Program-made: the position numbers and the translations under genes
Assembly (NCBI RefSeq): GCF_032854445.1
Contig: NC_088295.1
Span: 51,319,249 to 51,379,248 of the forward strand
Source: Liolophura sinensis
Taxonomy: Eukaryota > Mollusca > Polyplacophora > Chitonida > Chitonidae
DNA: 60,000 nt
Direction of reading: 5' to 3'
In this document: one piece after another, positions 40,263 to 50,337 of the stretch
How positions within the stretch are numbered: position 1 is the stretch's first letter
How the letters are laid out: each line of letters starts with the position of its first letter
The notes under the pieces: generated by a model
The model's database searches: none
What the model saw: only the letters and a program-made list of their open reading frames with translations
Told to the model about the DNA's origin: nothing

Positions 40263-42288
40263 TTCTGACAGTATAGATAATTAAGAATTCTTTGTTGACA
40301 AGGCACTAAAATTCTCTGATGCTCATCTTGTTGTTTTTTCTGCTTGATGTAACCAATCATAAGTGTTGATTTCACTAGAATTCTGAGATTGGAGGCAGTG
40401 CAATTTTTTAAAAGATAACAGAATTGAAATTTGCTCAGGTCTGCAGGCTTGCACACATATTTAGATAACAATTGTACAGTGCTCATCACAGTGATACACA
40501 GTGATCACAGTTCAAATTCTCAAATGACAGACATGTTACAAAATGTACCTTTGTCTATGTACATATCCAGTGACCTTAAAATAACACATTGTGAACACAA
40601 GTTTTCAGCTCACTATATAAAGTTTGCAAATACAAAATATATACATGTGATATTTAAATGCACTTGTACTGAGATACCTTTCCATAAAACATTATGCAGA
40701 TACAAGTCATTGTTTACCTTAGTTCATTTGAGTATAAGAATGTGATCATTGGTAGCTCTTAGCCTGTCATTGGCTTGGTTATCCATGTATGAAATTATGT
40801 TGAAAACAATATTACAGTTTATCAGGATTTTGTGCAGATTAATGTTTCCAGTCAGTCACATTGTTATTTGTTTTTTTTTTTCAATTTTATTTCCTTGATA
40901 GTTATTTTTTTTTTATTTTCCTTTTTGCCTGATGTGTAAATTAGTGGTATTCTAGAACTACTTGTATGAACATATTTTGCAAGATAGCCCTATTTTGAAC
41001 TCTTTACAAATTTACCATGTGAGCAACACGAATATGTACATATTCTGTTGAACAAATACAATACCCAAGATTTTGTTCTTCTTTACCATGATTATATCAT
41101 AACTAATGATGCAGTATTTACTTTTTTAGATCCAAGATATAACCAATATCAGAATTACTGTAGAGAAAATAAGGGTATAACTATCAAATGTTCAACAGCT
41201 AAACCAGACACACGTTACGTTTATTTAGACATATAAATATATTACAACATATTAATGTTTGCCCTAGAAGTTTATACCATGTTGATGCAAGATGATCCTG
41301 ATATAATTGTACAGGCACATGCATACATATACATGTATTTATGTTTAAATTACATGTAGTTTTTATTCTTGCCTTTACATTTAAAGTTGTCTTAGTAGGC
41401 TATATTGCTTTATCTGCCTTAGGTACTTTGTAAATATACACCTATTTGTGTGAATCTTTAAAACTTATTCTTCATAGTATTATTTTCAATTTTCCAAGCT
41501 CTTATGTAGTTGATCAAAATCATTCCAAGAAAAACTGTAGGCTCTTGTGATATTTATGTAGACCCCTGTGTTTGCTAAAGATACTGGTTGTCTCACTTGT
41601 AATGTTTATACAGTGACAAGTATTTCAAATACACAAATACAGTATGTATTAAATGTTCAGGTTGAACCCAAAACCCGTTATGTGTGTTCTGTCTTATGCT
41701 TATATTATACCTCGAGCCTCCGAGCTGGCGAATAACAATTCAACAATGTTAAGGTACGGTAAATGTTAAGGGTGGTATTTCAAAAAGCTTTGCATGGATT
41801 GAGCTCAAGTTTGCATACATCTGCATGTAAAGCACAATAACATGACGGCAATTTTCCATTGTTCATGCTTTGAGTGGATATTAGTTGTTGGATTGACCGA
41901 GCTACATAATATGAACCAATATTATGAAGATCCCGTCAACAAAAATGTCGTCTATCCCTATAATACGTATAAAACTTTTTAAAAGTCCATTTTTTTTTTT
42001 AAATTCAGGAAGGTGTGGAACCCAAACGGTCTTATTGATAACCGAGTCTAATCTCTGTGATTTTTAACCATGGTTATTTAGACTAGCTGCTCTTACGATG
42101 TATGCTTCACATGGTTTACAGCTTGATGGCGCGTTTCGGTGTGGCACATCTAACCGATTTGGGCCCCCTCAAGGTTATTAACGAACTCCACTTTCTGGTG
42201 TATTTATAACCATGAATCCGCTTGTTATTCTCTTCTTCTAGAGTTATTCTTCTCCGTAGTCAAAGTATAAGAGGAACAGATTTTATAT

Positions 42289-42473
42289 TTATTTATTTAT
42301 TTGATTGGTGTTTAACGCCGCACTCAAGAATATTTCACTCGTACAACGGCGGTCAGCATTGTGGTGGGTGGAAACCGAGCAGAGCCCGGGGGAAACTCAC
42401 GACCATCCACAGGTTGCTAGCAGACCTTCCCACGTACGGCCGGAGAGGAAGCCAGCATGAGCTGGACTCAGCG
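42289..42473 (-). mobile_element. SINE, 5'-truncated, with target duplication
   Basis: Common SINE in minus orientation, cut just inside the tRNA head. Flanked by CAGATTTTATAT at 42277-42288 and 42474-42485, a 12-bp target duplication. Confidence 0.92.
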
Positions 42474-42648
42474 CAGATTTTATATACTGTTACGCAATTA
42501 TTTTTGAGCTAAGTACAACTGAATACTTTGCTTTAAAGTTACATCTAGTACCGGTGTTGATGCGGTCGACACCGGCGATATTTTACCCCTCGCCGGTCGG
42601 CTGGGGTGAAGATGAAAAGTGTTAACTTTCACGGTCGGTTGCAGCTTC

Positions 42649-42846
42649 ATGAGAACACCCGAGTTGCCGGTTCTTGCGGACTCAACCGGAGTCACCGACG
42701 TTTCACGCGCGTTGAACAAACCCGCCAAGTGCAAGAGAAAGAGGCTTAAAGAGGAGACAGACTCCGGAGACCTAACAACTGTCCGTGTGTGCGAACTGAG
42801 GTACTGCATTCTGTATAAGGACAACTACATTTTTTCGGTATTTTAA
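42649..42846 (+). other. GC-rich open frame, possible first exon
   Basis: In a GC- and CpG-rich island unlike its surroundings, an ATG at 42649 opens a frame reading MRTPELPVLADSTGV and later KPAKCKRKRLKEE, with a basic cluster like a nuclear signal. I do not recognise the protein. No clear donor is seen and no downstream exon is found in the window. Confidence 0.25.
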
Positions 42847-44196
42847 GGTAAATTGATATTGACTATACCGTGCACTTCATGGAATGCAAAATCTCTGGAT
42901 GTAAAAAGCCCACAATGAAGTAATGCATACTAAGGAGATTTATGCAAGAACGATATTAGCGTTTCTCAAATGGATGTGGTAAAATGCACTAATTTGTAAA
43001 ATTATTCATCAAATACCGTGGCCGACTGCGTCATAACAACATAACATAACAGTTGAGATATCGTTTATTATTTCAAATGTTTTCAAACTGTGCACTAGCA
43101 GTCCCATGCAGGCTCAAGCATGGAGCATGACAAGTCGAATCTGATAGTACAGTTCTTAGCGCCTTTTTATGGCGTTCTCTGATGATTTCTAGAGTATCTG
43201 GAAAGAGAGGAAGAGTTTGAAAGGTAATCTGTAAGAAGTATTTATATATTCAAATGTCAAGGTAGCCTTTTGTGATGATTACATGCAGCTCGTTTTTAAT
43301 ACTTGGTCATGAAATTGATTCAGCATCCACATTTACGTACACATCGATTATTCAGTTTGCATTGTACATATCTCCAACCGCGCCATGCGTTACTTGCGCT
43401 TTTGTTCAATAAAGTTGTACAATATATACAATATATGATTCGGTGAGAGATGAGAGTTTTATGCGCAGTAACTAGCGGTACCTGTGTTTGTGCTTCCAAC
43501 TCGGTCGACATGGCTACACGTACCTGAGGAGACTACGAGCAGATCTGTCACAGAGTTTTTCCTCTATGTTGAAATGTGTCACCTACAGACTGCCACTACT
43601 TCTCCACATACCCGTGGATGCTTCCCGCACAACAGGCACACTGGATGAGTTCTGTGTACTAGACCTGTCACGGATACTATACCGCAATATTAGGCCTATC
43701 ATACTGAGGTGAAGAGTAAGGATGTGACGTACACTACATATACGTGTACCGGTACCTTGGCTTGTTTTCTCCGCTTTATCACGACCTATGAGATACAGCA
43801 ACGAAGGTACTGGTATGCTTTTATTTTATCCCAGGCGTGTTCATATCTGGGCCGAGTTTATCGTCTGCTCCACCTAATGTTCTCTACTGCACCATGCAAA
43901 CTCAGTATAGGCCTATGTAGTCTGTATAGGCTGAGAGTTGTCTGCTAGGTCCCCGTGCCGATAGTTCAGTAATTTCCCTATAGCAAACTCGTACATTTCC
44001 CCCTTCTGCGTCCTATTCAGGAACATGTCACCATCCAGAGCTGAGCTTAAGGAAACCACAGTAAAGTCCCCACGGGAGCGTGTACAGATTTGCGAGTTTG
44101 GGCTTATTTTAAACTGCCGTAGACGTAATCGCGTATCCGTTTCCCAGGGCTCTGTCATCCGCTGACCTGCTCATTACATCGACAGACTGGTTTTGA

Positions 44197-44227
44197 GTGA
44201 GTGAGTGAGTGATTGGGGTTTTAACGT
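44197..44227 (-). mobile_element. 31-bp SINE tail with target duplication
   Basis: A piece of the second SINE family's 3' end (TTGGGGTTTTAACGT read with its CACTCACT tail) flanked by the 14-bp repeat CAGACTGGTTTTGA at 44183-44196 and 44228-44241. An extreme 5' truncation. Confidence 0.8.
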
Positions 44228-44664
44228 CAGACTGGTTTTGAACAAAAATTCAAAGAATAAGTTTAAATGAGGTATCGTAGACCTGTAGGCCTTAGACGAG
44301 AAATGGTTTGAGTGAAGCAATGAGTGAATGTCAGATTGAACTAGCAATCTTGTTTTGCAGTAAAAGCTGGTAAACGCTTACGTTACTGTCTTGCCATTCA
44401 CTCTCCATATTTACCCGCTTGCAGTTTCGTGGAAAAAACTAACTGAAATTGTTTCATGAAACTTGACATTTATATGTTGTGTAACTGTCATTAACTGTAA
44501 CAAGTGTTTCATACATGAGAAACTTATAGATGTCCAGTTGTCATATTTCTTATTTACTCGGTGCATTATGTTGCAAAAGGCAATAACATGCTATCAACAT
44601 GTAATCCAGGAGATACGGTAGCATGTACGCCGCTTTCAGAGCGCAAGTCTGTGTAAGACATAGG

Positions 44665-44669
44665 GTAGG
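44665..44669. other. Left target-site duplication of the Polinton
   Basis: GTAGG directly before the element, repeated directly after it at 55947-55951. Confidence 0.8.
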
Positions 44670-44887
44670 AGTAGTATGCAGAGATGCAGAGTATAGGTTC
44701 TGGCGCCCCCTTCCCCCTTGGGGCCCTCCCCATAACAAATAGAGGCTCCCAACCCCCATTCCCTGAACACCCTCCCCCCGGCAAATAGGGGCTCCCAGCC
44801 ACATCTCGAGGCGTATACACACTATAGGTTCTGGCGCACCCTCCCCTGGGGGCCCTCCCCAGAACAAATAGAGGCCCCCAGCCCCCC
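44670..44887. repeat. Left terminal inverted repeat
   Basis: Matches 55731-55946 in reverse complement, with a ~9-bp extra piece near the tip (GCAGAG repeated) and small differences in poly-C runs. Internally it holds two direct copies of a ~50-bp block (TATAGGTTCTGGCGC ... GAACAAATAGAGGC), at about 44692 and 44823. Confidence 0.95.
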
Positions 44888-44897
44888 AGCGGAGGGT

Positions 44898-45640
44898 CTG
44901 GCGGCTATCGAAATTTCATATTAGAGAGACATCGCAACTAGGCATACGGCGATATTGCACAACGGTGCGTACAATGACCAATCACCAAGAAGCACGAGCA
45001 CTACGGGAGGAGGATGAGACGCTCATAGCCGTGCGGCCCAGGTACCCACGGTCCCCGCATTGCCTTGGAAGAATTGCAGGGGTTCCTCGACAGGTATAAA
45101 ACGGCTGGGAAGCAAGACAACATGCCTAAGAGTCTCAATAATTGCCGGTGGCTTCTCATCGGCTCCACGGAGCTCTGTTGTAAGAGTTGTCTGGGGGACT
45201 ACCGCGGCTTCCACCTATACCGTCTGCGGAAAGGTCCTGGCACCCAGCCATGTATTCGCTGTGGTCGGGGCGTTAAAAACCAATTTCGGCTTTGCGGAAC
45301 CTGTGGATATCATAATGTCCAGACGCGTGAAAGGCAGCGGAGGCGCAAGGCTTTCTTGGACGAGTTCAAACGGCTGGCGGCTATCGAAATTTCATATTAG
45401 AGAGACACCACTAGGCATACGACGATATTGCACAACGGCCAGTACAAACAGCTGGCGGCTATCATAATTTCATATTAGTGAGGCATCGCCACTAGGCATA
45501 CGGCGCGTACAATGAGGCAACATCAAAAAGCGCGAGCACTACGGGAGGAGTTTGAGACGCTCCTAGGTGTGCGCCCCAAGTACCCACGGTCCCGCAATGC
45601 CTTGGAAGAATTGCGGGGGATCCTCGACAGGCATAAAACG
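44898..45640 (+). repeat. ~475-bp tandem duplication at the Polinton left end
   Basis: CTGGCGGCTATCGAAATTTC and the following GGCATACGGCGATATTGCAC recur at 44898, 45373 and, with changes, 45452. After the first and last copies comes a start codon and similar coding sequence (ARALREE...ETL, RPxYPRS, LDRxKT). Copy one then runs into a zinc-ribbon-like protein, and the last copy runs into the polymerase. Confidence 0.85.
44974..45400 (+). pseudogene. Small Cys-rich (zinc-ribbon-like) Polinton protein, frameshifted
   Basis: The ATG at 44974 starts ARALREEDETL and RPRYPRS. One extra C near 45054 (CGGTCCCCGC against CGGTCCCGC in the second copy) shifts the frame, and the reading continues from about 45060 to a stop at 45398. 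The second part holds CCKSC, CIRCG and CGTCG pairs spaced like a metal-binding ribbon and a basic RERQRRRK stretch. The N-terminal part resembles the stretch just before the polymerase, so it seems to be a duplicated N-terminal module. Function unknown; DNA binding is an inference. Confidence 0.55.
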
Positions 45641-47474
45641 CTGTGGTTGAGTGGAAGCGGCTGCAAGACATCAAGAACTCCCGAAGTAACGAGGAGTTGA
45701 AGCAAGACGTAAAGAACCCCCTCAGTAACGAGGAGTTGGATAAATTGCTAGGCGGAATACAGGGTGAAAAGAAACTAGAATTCACTAACACGGGCCGGGC
45801 CATAAGGAATCTCCCCCGGGTCTGGCAGATGGGCGTACCCGAAGGCGCTTGGACGGACCCAGTAGCCTTCTTAGAAGAAATTCGAGCCATTATTTGCCAG
45901 AAGCTAGAAGAAGAGATCCTCAACGGGGTTAAGTTCCAACTAGGCCTCAGGGTTCAGCTGCGAAAGGCCCACGCCGATGGCAGTGAAGAGTATAGCAGCC
46001 CAGTACTCCGCAGCAAACAGGAGGCCCTCCTAGAGGTGGGTGACATTGATGGGGCTCTAGATAAGGTCTTCCCCACCATCCAGGAGGCGCTAGAAAAATG
46101 GACGCAGCGAGGGTCAGGGTGGGCTGTAAATAGCGGCAAACACTGGCTTGACATTGCAAGGTATCAGCCGCTGAGAGGCGAGTCCTACATCCCCCTACCT
46201 GCAGCTGTGAGTAACAAGAAAGCAGTCATCAACGTGAAGAACAAAGACGACGACTGCCTCCGATGGGCACTCCGGTCTGCCTTATTTCCAGCCGCCCGGG
46301 ACCCTCAGAGACCAACAAAGTATCCCACCAATGATGGTCTTGACTTTGGGGGGATCGATGCCCCCACGCCCATCTCTCAGATCCCTAAAGTGGAGGAAAA
46401 GAACGATCTCGCCATCAACATGTTCGGGTGGGACAAGGGTGTGATCGTGCACCGTCTCAGCAAGCAGCCCCGATTCAATCTGCTGCTGATTGAGAAGGCA
46501 GGCAAATTCCATTATACGTGGATAAAAGACCTCAATCGGCTCCTATACCAAGAAAGTAAGGCGCCAAATCGCAGACACGTCTGCGAGCGCTGCCTACACG
46601 GCTACAAAAGGGAGGACCTGCTCGAGGCGCATAAGCCGGAATGCCGACAGATTGGCCAGACGGCGGTGAGGGTGGAGATGCCCCAGGAGGGGGAAAGCAA
46701 GTTCTCCTTCCAGAACCACCACAAACAGCTACCAGCGCCGTTCATCATATATGCCGACTTCGAGGCAGAGGCGCGGCCCATAACGTATGCAACCTACGGG
46801 GCTACGACGGGCACCTCCTGATGCAAGCCATAAGTAAGGTGGAGGGACCTCGCAGCGATTCAGAAGACCTCTCCAAGCACCTGGTGTACGACTTCTACTA
46901 CAACCACATGAAGGCCCAGTACGGAGAGCGCTGCCAGCTCCTCTACACTGACACGGATAGTCTGCTACTCGAGATTCAGACTGAGGATGTTTATAGGGAT
47001 ATGGCTGAGAATGCAAACCTGTACGACACCTCAGATTACTCACAAGGCCACCCCCTGCACAACGTAGCAAATATGAAGGTCTTGGGGAAAGTGAAGGACG
47101 AGTGCGCGGGGCGGCCGATCGCCGAATACATTGGTCTGCGCCCCAAGATGTACTCCATTCTGGAGGCCGGCGGAGCCAACATTAAGAAGGCCAAGGGCGA
47201 GAAAAAGGGTGTTGTGGAAAAGCACATCCGCCATAAGCAGTACAAAGAGGCCCTCTTCGAGAAAAAGACCTTCCGTCACGGTATGGACGTGCTGCGATCA
47301 GAGCGCCACCATATCTACGGAGAGCACCTGAATAAGATCTCACTGTCCCCCTTCGATAGTAAGCGCTGGATCGCCGAAGATGGTGTTCACACCTTGGCTT
47401 ATGGCCATAGAGATGCGGCGCCCGCAGGATGGGCTGGAATGGACATCCTCATCGAGGAACTACTAGCGCCGTAG
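45512..47474 (+). pseudogene. Protein-primed DNA polymerase B (pPolB), internally deleted
   Basis: Would copy the element's DNA from a protein primer. The start at 45512 (ARALREEFETL) shifts frame near 45640. The main frame then runs to 46821: DCLRWALRSALFP, the GWDKGVIVHRLSK segment, a Cys/His pair set (CERCLHG, HKPEC) and the exonuclease motif YADFEA at 46750-46767. A second frame continues from about 46785 to the stop at 47472, with NLRGYDGHLLM (the second exonuclease region), YTDTDS near 46948 (polymerase motif C) and the C-terminal TLAYGHRDA. The stretch between, which should hold polymerase motifs A and B, is missing. Full-length Polinton polymerases exceed 1000 residues. It cannot be active as it stands. 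Confidence 0.9.
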
Positions 47475-47569
47475 AAGCCCATCCGGGGAAGCTGAGTATC
47501 GGTAGGCACTATAAGCAACTCCTCACGAACGAATCCCCGTCGCGGGCCATCCAACGTATCGTCTAGATA

Positions 47570-48485
47570 TTACAGCACGGGCACATTAGGCTTTGTGACA
47601 GAGCGCCCCAGCCGATATATCTCTAGAGACCACACAGGATCAGTCGCGCGACGGCGGCCGGCCTCCAGCTCTCCAGGCTGATAGCGATAGCGAACACCAA
47701 CACCCTCAGGGATCTTCCGCTCATCAAGTCCAACGGGACGACCTGGAACCGTCGAGGAAGGCTTATGGGGCACCTCTTGTGCCGTGATGGCGTCTTTCGG
47801 CTTTTTACCGATCAGTCTCGTTGTCTCGTTATTCAGAGCGGCCACAACAGAGGGCAGCCGAGCCACCCATTCAGTAGACCGATGTTCGGGGGGGGGGGAG
47901 GCGCATCTCCTGGGCGTACTGATGTCCAAAGAGCCGCTCAGCCAGAGTACGGTTGAAACGCTCCACTATGCCTTGGTCTCGGTGGATATCCACGCGGCCT
48001 CGGCGGACTGTGACATCGTGTTTGGCCAGCAGTTGGCTCACTACACCCTTAAACTCGCGTCCAGGGTCAACTTGGAGAAGCTTCGGCCACCGAAGGGGTC
48101 CCCGCTTGTAAATGCGAGAGAGAGCATCAGCGACTTCTTTGGAATCTTTAGTAGCCAGAGGTTCCGCCTCATTGTAGCGAGAAGCGACATCAACAACTGT
48201 CAGCTCGTACTTATACAGCTTCCTGCCTCGCCGATCATGTGGTAGAAATAGAAGATCGGCTTGGTGGATGTCATTCGGCGTGGAAACATCGAACATAGGC
48301 CTCGGTATTTTTCTGGGACGACGCAAGTATATCTGCCAGATAGCCTGCTTTTCCAGCCAGGCCCGGACCACATCTTCGGAGACTTTAGCCGCAGTGGCAA
48401 GTTTCTGGATGGCCGTGCGTCCCTTCCAGTACCCACGAGGGCTGTAGTAGATATTTGCCAGGCAAGCAGACACCTTACTAGCCAT
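47570..48485 (-). pseudogene. Polinton integrase, frameshifted at a poly-G run
   Basis: A retroviral-type DDE integrase that would insert the element and create the target duplication. Starts MASKVSACLANIYYSPRGYW at 48485. The core has HQADLLFLP (first Asp), LLQVDPGREF (second Asp) and GIVERFNRTLAE (Glu) with 34 residues between the second Asp and the Glu, so the catalytic triad is kept. Frame one ends at 47871 after an 11-base G run on the + strand (47888-47898). The C-terminal domain continues in another frame (GVGVRYRYQPGELE, DPVWSLEIYRLGR) to a stop at 47570. The break is one or two bases in a homopolymer, so real decay and sequencing error are both possible. Confidence 0.92.
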
Positions 48486-48641
48486 GTCATCAAGGTATTC
48501 TAGCAGCCCTCTAACAGATTTGCGACGAAAAAGATGTTAATTGTCGCGTCGTATTTGCGTGCGCAGAACCACTTCACTACTAAGATCGTGCCTGCCATAC
48601 GGCGAGGAGCTCGATGGTGAGTCCGGCACAGTCAGTTCGGA
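48486..48641. other. Short gap upstream of the integrase
   Basis: About 156 bp between the integrase start and the end of the next minus-strand gene. No frame recognised. Confidence 0.5.
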
Positions 48642-49078
48642 TTACTTGGTGAGTTTTGGGATTCCGTAACTCACACCCCCAACCACCCACATTCCCAGGA
48701 TGACGAAGGTCATCTCGCGGTGTTTTTTATCTTCACTAGGCACATAGAAATCGGAGAGCTGTGGCTCTGTACCCAGCAGCGCGTCGCGTGCAAGAGTTTT
48801 GCCCGTGACCCTAGAATACTCGCGGATTGCAGCGTCGACATCCCGGAACGTTTGGACAGCGTGGCCCTGGCGGCGGAGTTCATCGTTGATCCAGTCCAAG
48901 CGCTCAGTGCGCTTTCAGGCCCATTTTTCCTGGGCGGCTTGGAGCTGCTCTACAGCGCGGTCATAGCGCCTCCGCTCTTCGTCGACACCGGAACTCCTCA
49001 GCATCGAAAAATATAGCTCCCGCTGAAGGCCAAAGCGTTTACGAGGGCGCCGCCCATCATCATTGCGATGGAGGCCAT
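48642..49078 (-). pseudogene. Conserved Polinton protein, unknown role, broken
   Basis: The start at 49078 gives a hydrophobic N terminus (MASIAMMMGGALVNALAFSG), likely membrane-associated. The frame shifts between about 49004 and 49030 and continues with a charged helix (RRRYDRAVEQLQAAQ), an in-frame TGA at 48915-48917, then RLDWINDELRRQGHAVQTF, LSDFYVPSED and a C-terminal hydrophobic stretch. I recognise the pattern as one that recurs in Polintons of other invertebrates. No function is established that I know of. The break and stop make it a pseudogene. Confidence 0.65.
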
Positions 49079-49080
49079 TA

Positions 49081-49320
49081 CTACTGAATTATATTGGGAG
49101 GAAGGAGCCCTTGTTTAATTAGCAGGTCCTTCGAAAACATGTCCAGGTCTACATCTGCATTGACCATGCCGACGTCACGGGGTGTTAAGTCCAGCTTCGG
49201 GAGGGCTCCTTTCGAAAACATCTGGCCGAGACGAGCGTACCCAGTAGCCAGGAGAGAGACCACAGCGGCGTGGTAGGCCGCGTTGACTAGCACTTTTCCG
49301 TCACTGGGTGGAGTAGACAT
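49081..49320 (-). CDS. Small conserved Polinton membrane protein (79 aa)
   Basis: One of the few unbroken frames: MSTPPSDGKVLVNAAYHAAV, a short hydrophobic part (AAVVSLLATGYA), LPKLDLTPRDVGMVNADVDL and IKQGLLPP near the end. Starts of this type recur in Polintons, directly upstream of the MASIAMM-type gene, as here. Possible virion membrane or scaffold component; function unknown. Confidence 0.7.
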   Translation of the reverse strand: MSTPPSDGKVLVNAAYHAAVVSLLATGYARLGQMFSKGALPKLDLTPRDVGMVNADVDLDMFSKDLLIKQGLLPPNIIQ

Positions 49321-49390
49321 GCTGCTCTATATAGAAAGGGTCGCAACGTGTATTCAAATGGACATTCTTTTCTTGCGGCGTCATATCTTT

Positions 49391-49798
49391 TTATGGCGTA
49401 ATATCTGCACCTCGTGCATGTGCTGTATAGCGGCTGCGCCACACGCGTAGCAACACTAACACTGCAAGGCTGCCAACGCCTAATAATGCCAGGGGCGCCC
49501 TCCAGTGGGTGATTTGGTGTGCCTTCGTAGAATCCGGTTCCTTCGCAAAATCTGTGGCTCCCCCCTCCTTCGTAGAATCCGGTTCCTTCGGCTGTTTCTT
49601 GGTGGAATCAGTTGCGCCAAGCAAAGCAGCCTTTGCCCTGCGAAGCTCGTCCTTGAGCTTTTCAGCCTTGGCCTTTCTCGCTGCAGCACCTGCTCGACCC
49701 GCGGCGACTTTTTGGGGATTCTTCGCAGGGCCGTCATTCGTAGAATTCGCTGTCACCCCCTCCGCTTCCTTCGGGCCTTCCGGATTCGTTGTACTCAT
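49391..49798 (-). CDS. Conserved Polinton protein with basic helix and C-terminal membrane segment (135 aa)
   Basis: The start at 49798 is chosen because MSTTNPEGPKEAEG begins the conserved part. Then NPQKVAAGRAGAAARKAKAE, a long basic Ala-rich helix, a linker with repeated EPDSTK words, and a membrane segment APLALLGVGSLAVLVLLRVW at about 101-120. Similar proteins occur in other Polintons. The EPDSTK repeat is a local expansion (GAATCCGGTTCCTTCG on the + strand). Role unknown; membrane anchoring is an inference. Confidence 0.65.
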   Translation of the reverse strand: MSTTNPEGPKEAEGVTANSTNDGPAKNPQKVAAGRAGAAARKAKAEKLKDELRRAKAALLGATDSTKKQPKEPDSTKEGGATDFAKEPDSTKAHQITHWRAPLALLGVGSLAVLVLLRVWRSRYTAHARGADITP

Positions 49799-50337
49799 GT
49801 TCCTCTGGATCATACGGCTCATTTCTAGGACAGCAGCGGTGTTCAGATGAGCAGTGCTCAGCAGTGGTCAGCGCAATGGTTAACGATAACGAAGTACTTA
49901 CCATAGCAGTAGTATAGCCAGCAACTAGCACTGCTAAGCGCCTGTTCAACAAATAGGTCGGTGGCGAGCTGTGCCATGAGCATTGGTCGATTCTCGGGTG
50001 GGATTGGTAGGAGCCAACTGGCCGCCCTTACATATGATCTCAAGAACATACCTCCGAGACCGTTAACCATCCGGGCACCGAGCTTAGCCTCGTACCTGGA
50101 GTACAGCCTTTCAACGTCTTCGTCGCTCATAGCGTCGATCTCAGCGGCTGTTACGCCTTTTCCCAGATATCGCTTGGCCTGCCCACCCACCGCAAGTGCC
50201 GCCAGCCTATCCCTGAGCTGCCGTGCATCATCTTGTTGGCTGGGGTCGGGCTGTTGGCTTTGGCCGGGCTGTTGGCTTCGGCCGGGCTCCTCCTCTGCGC
50301 CCAGAATCTCGTCTATTATAAGCTCGTCGGTATCCAT
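49734..50337 (-). pseudogene. Conserved Polinton protein, frameshifted near its end
   Basis: Starts MDTDELIIDEILGAEEE, has a Gln/Pro linker of repeated GQSQQPDPSQQ type, then AAEIDAMSDEDVERLYSRYE and SWLLPIPPENRPMLMAQL, which I recognise as a block conserved in Polintons. Near 49890 the frame breaks. The expected TTAEHCSSEHRCCPRNEP tail lies in another frame and runs to a stop at 49734, overlapping the next gene. Virion or membrane role unknown. Confidence 0.6.

Larger units (their letters stand above)
39340..44664. other. Intergenic stretch
   Basis: Between the receptor gene and the Polinton. Mostly AT-rich, with SINE copies near 40070 and 42289 and a GC-rich part near 42540-42800. From about 43200 composition is more balanced but no gene is recognisable. 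The final 100 bp resemble the minisatellite that continues at 55947. Confidence 0.5.

Noticed and set aside
41048-41236. 62-residue + strand frame MNKYNTQDFVLLYHDY
   Set aside because: AT-rich, no domain and no splice sites; likely chance.
43488-43712. Open frame MCFQLGRHGYTYLRRLRADL
   Set aside because: Balanced composition made it look coding, but no motif, promoter or exon border supports it.
45492-45923. 143-residue minus-strand frame across the polymerase start
   Set aside because: Shadow of the + strand polymerase frame, which has clear homology.
47784-48245. 153-residue + strand frame across the integrase
   Set aside because: Antisense of the integrase, whose catalytic motifs are on the minus strand.
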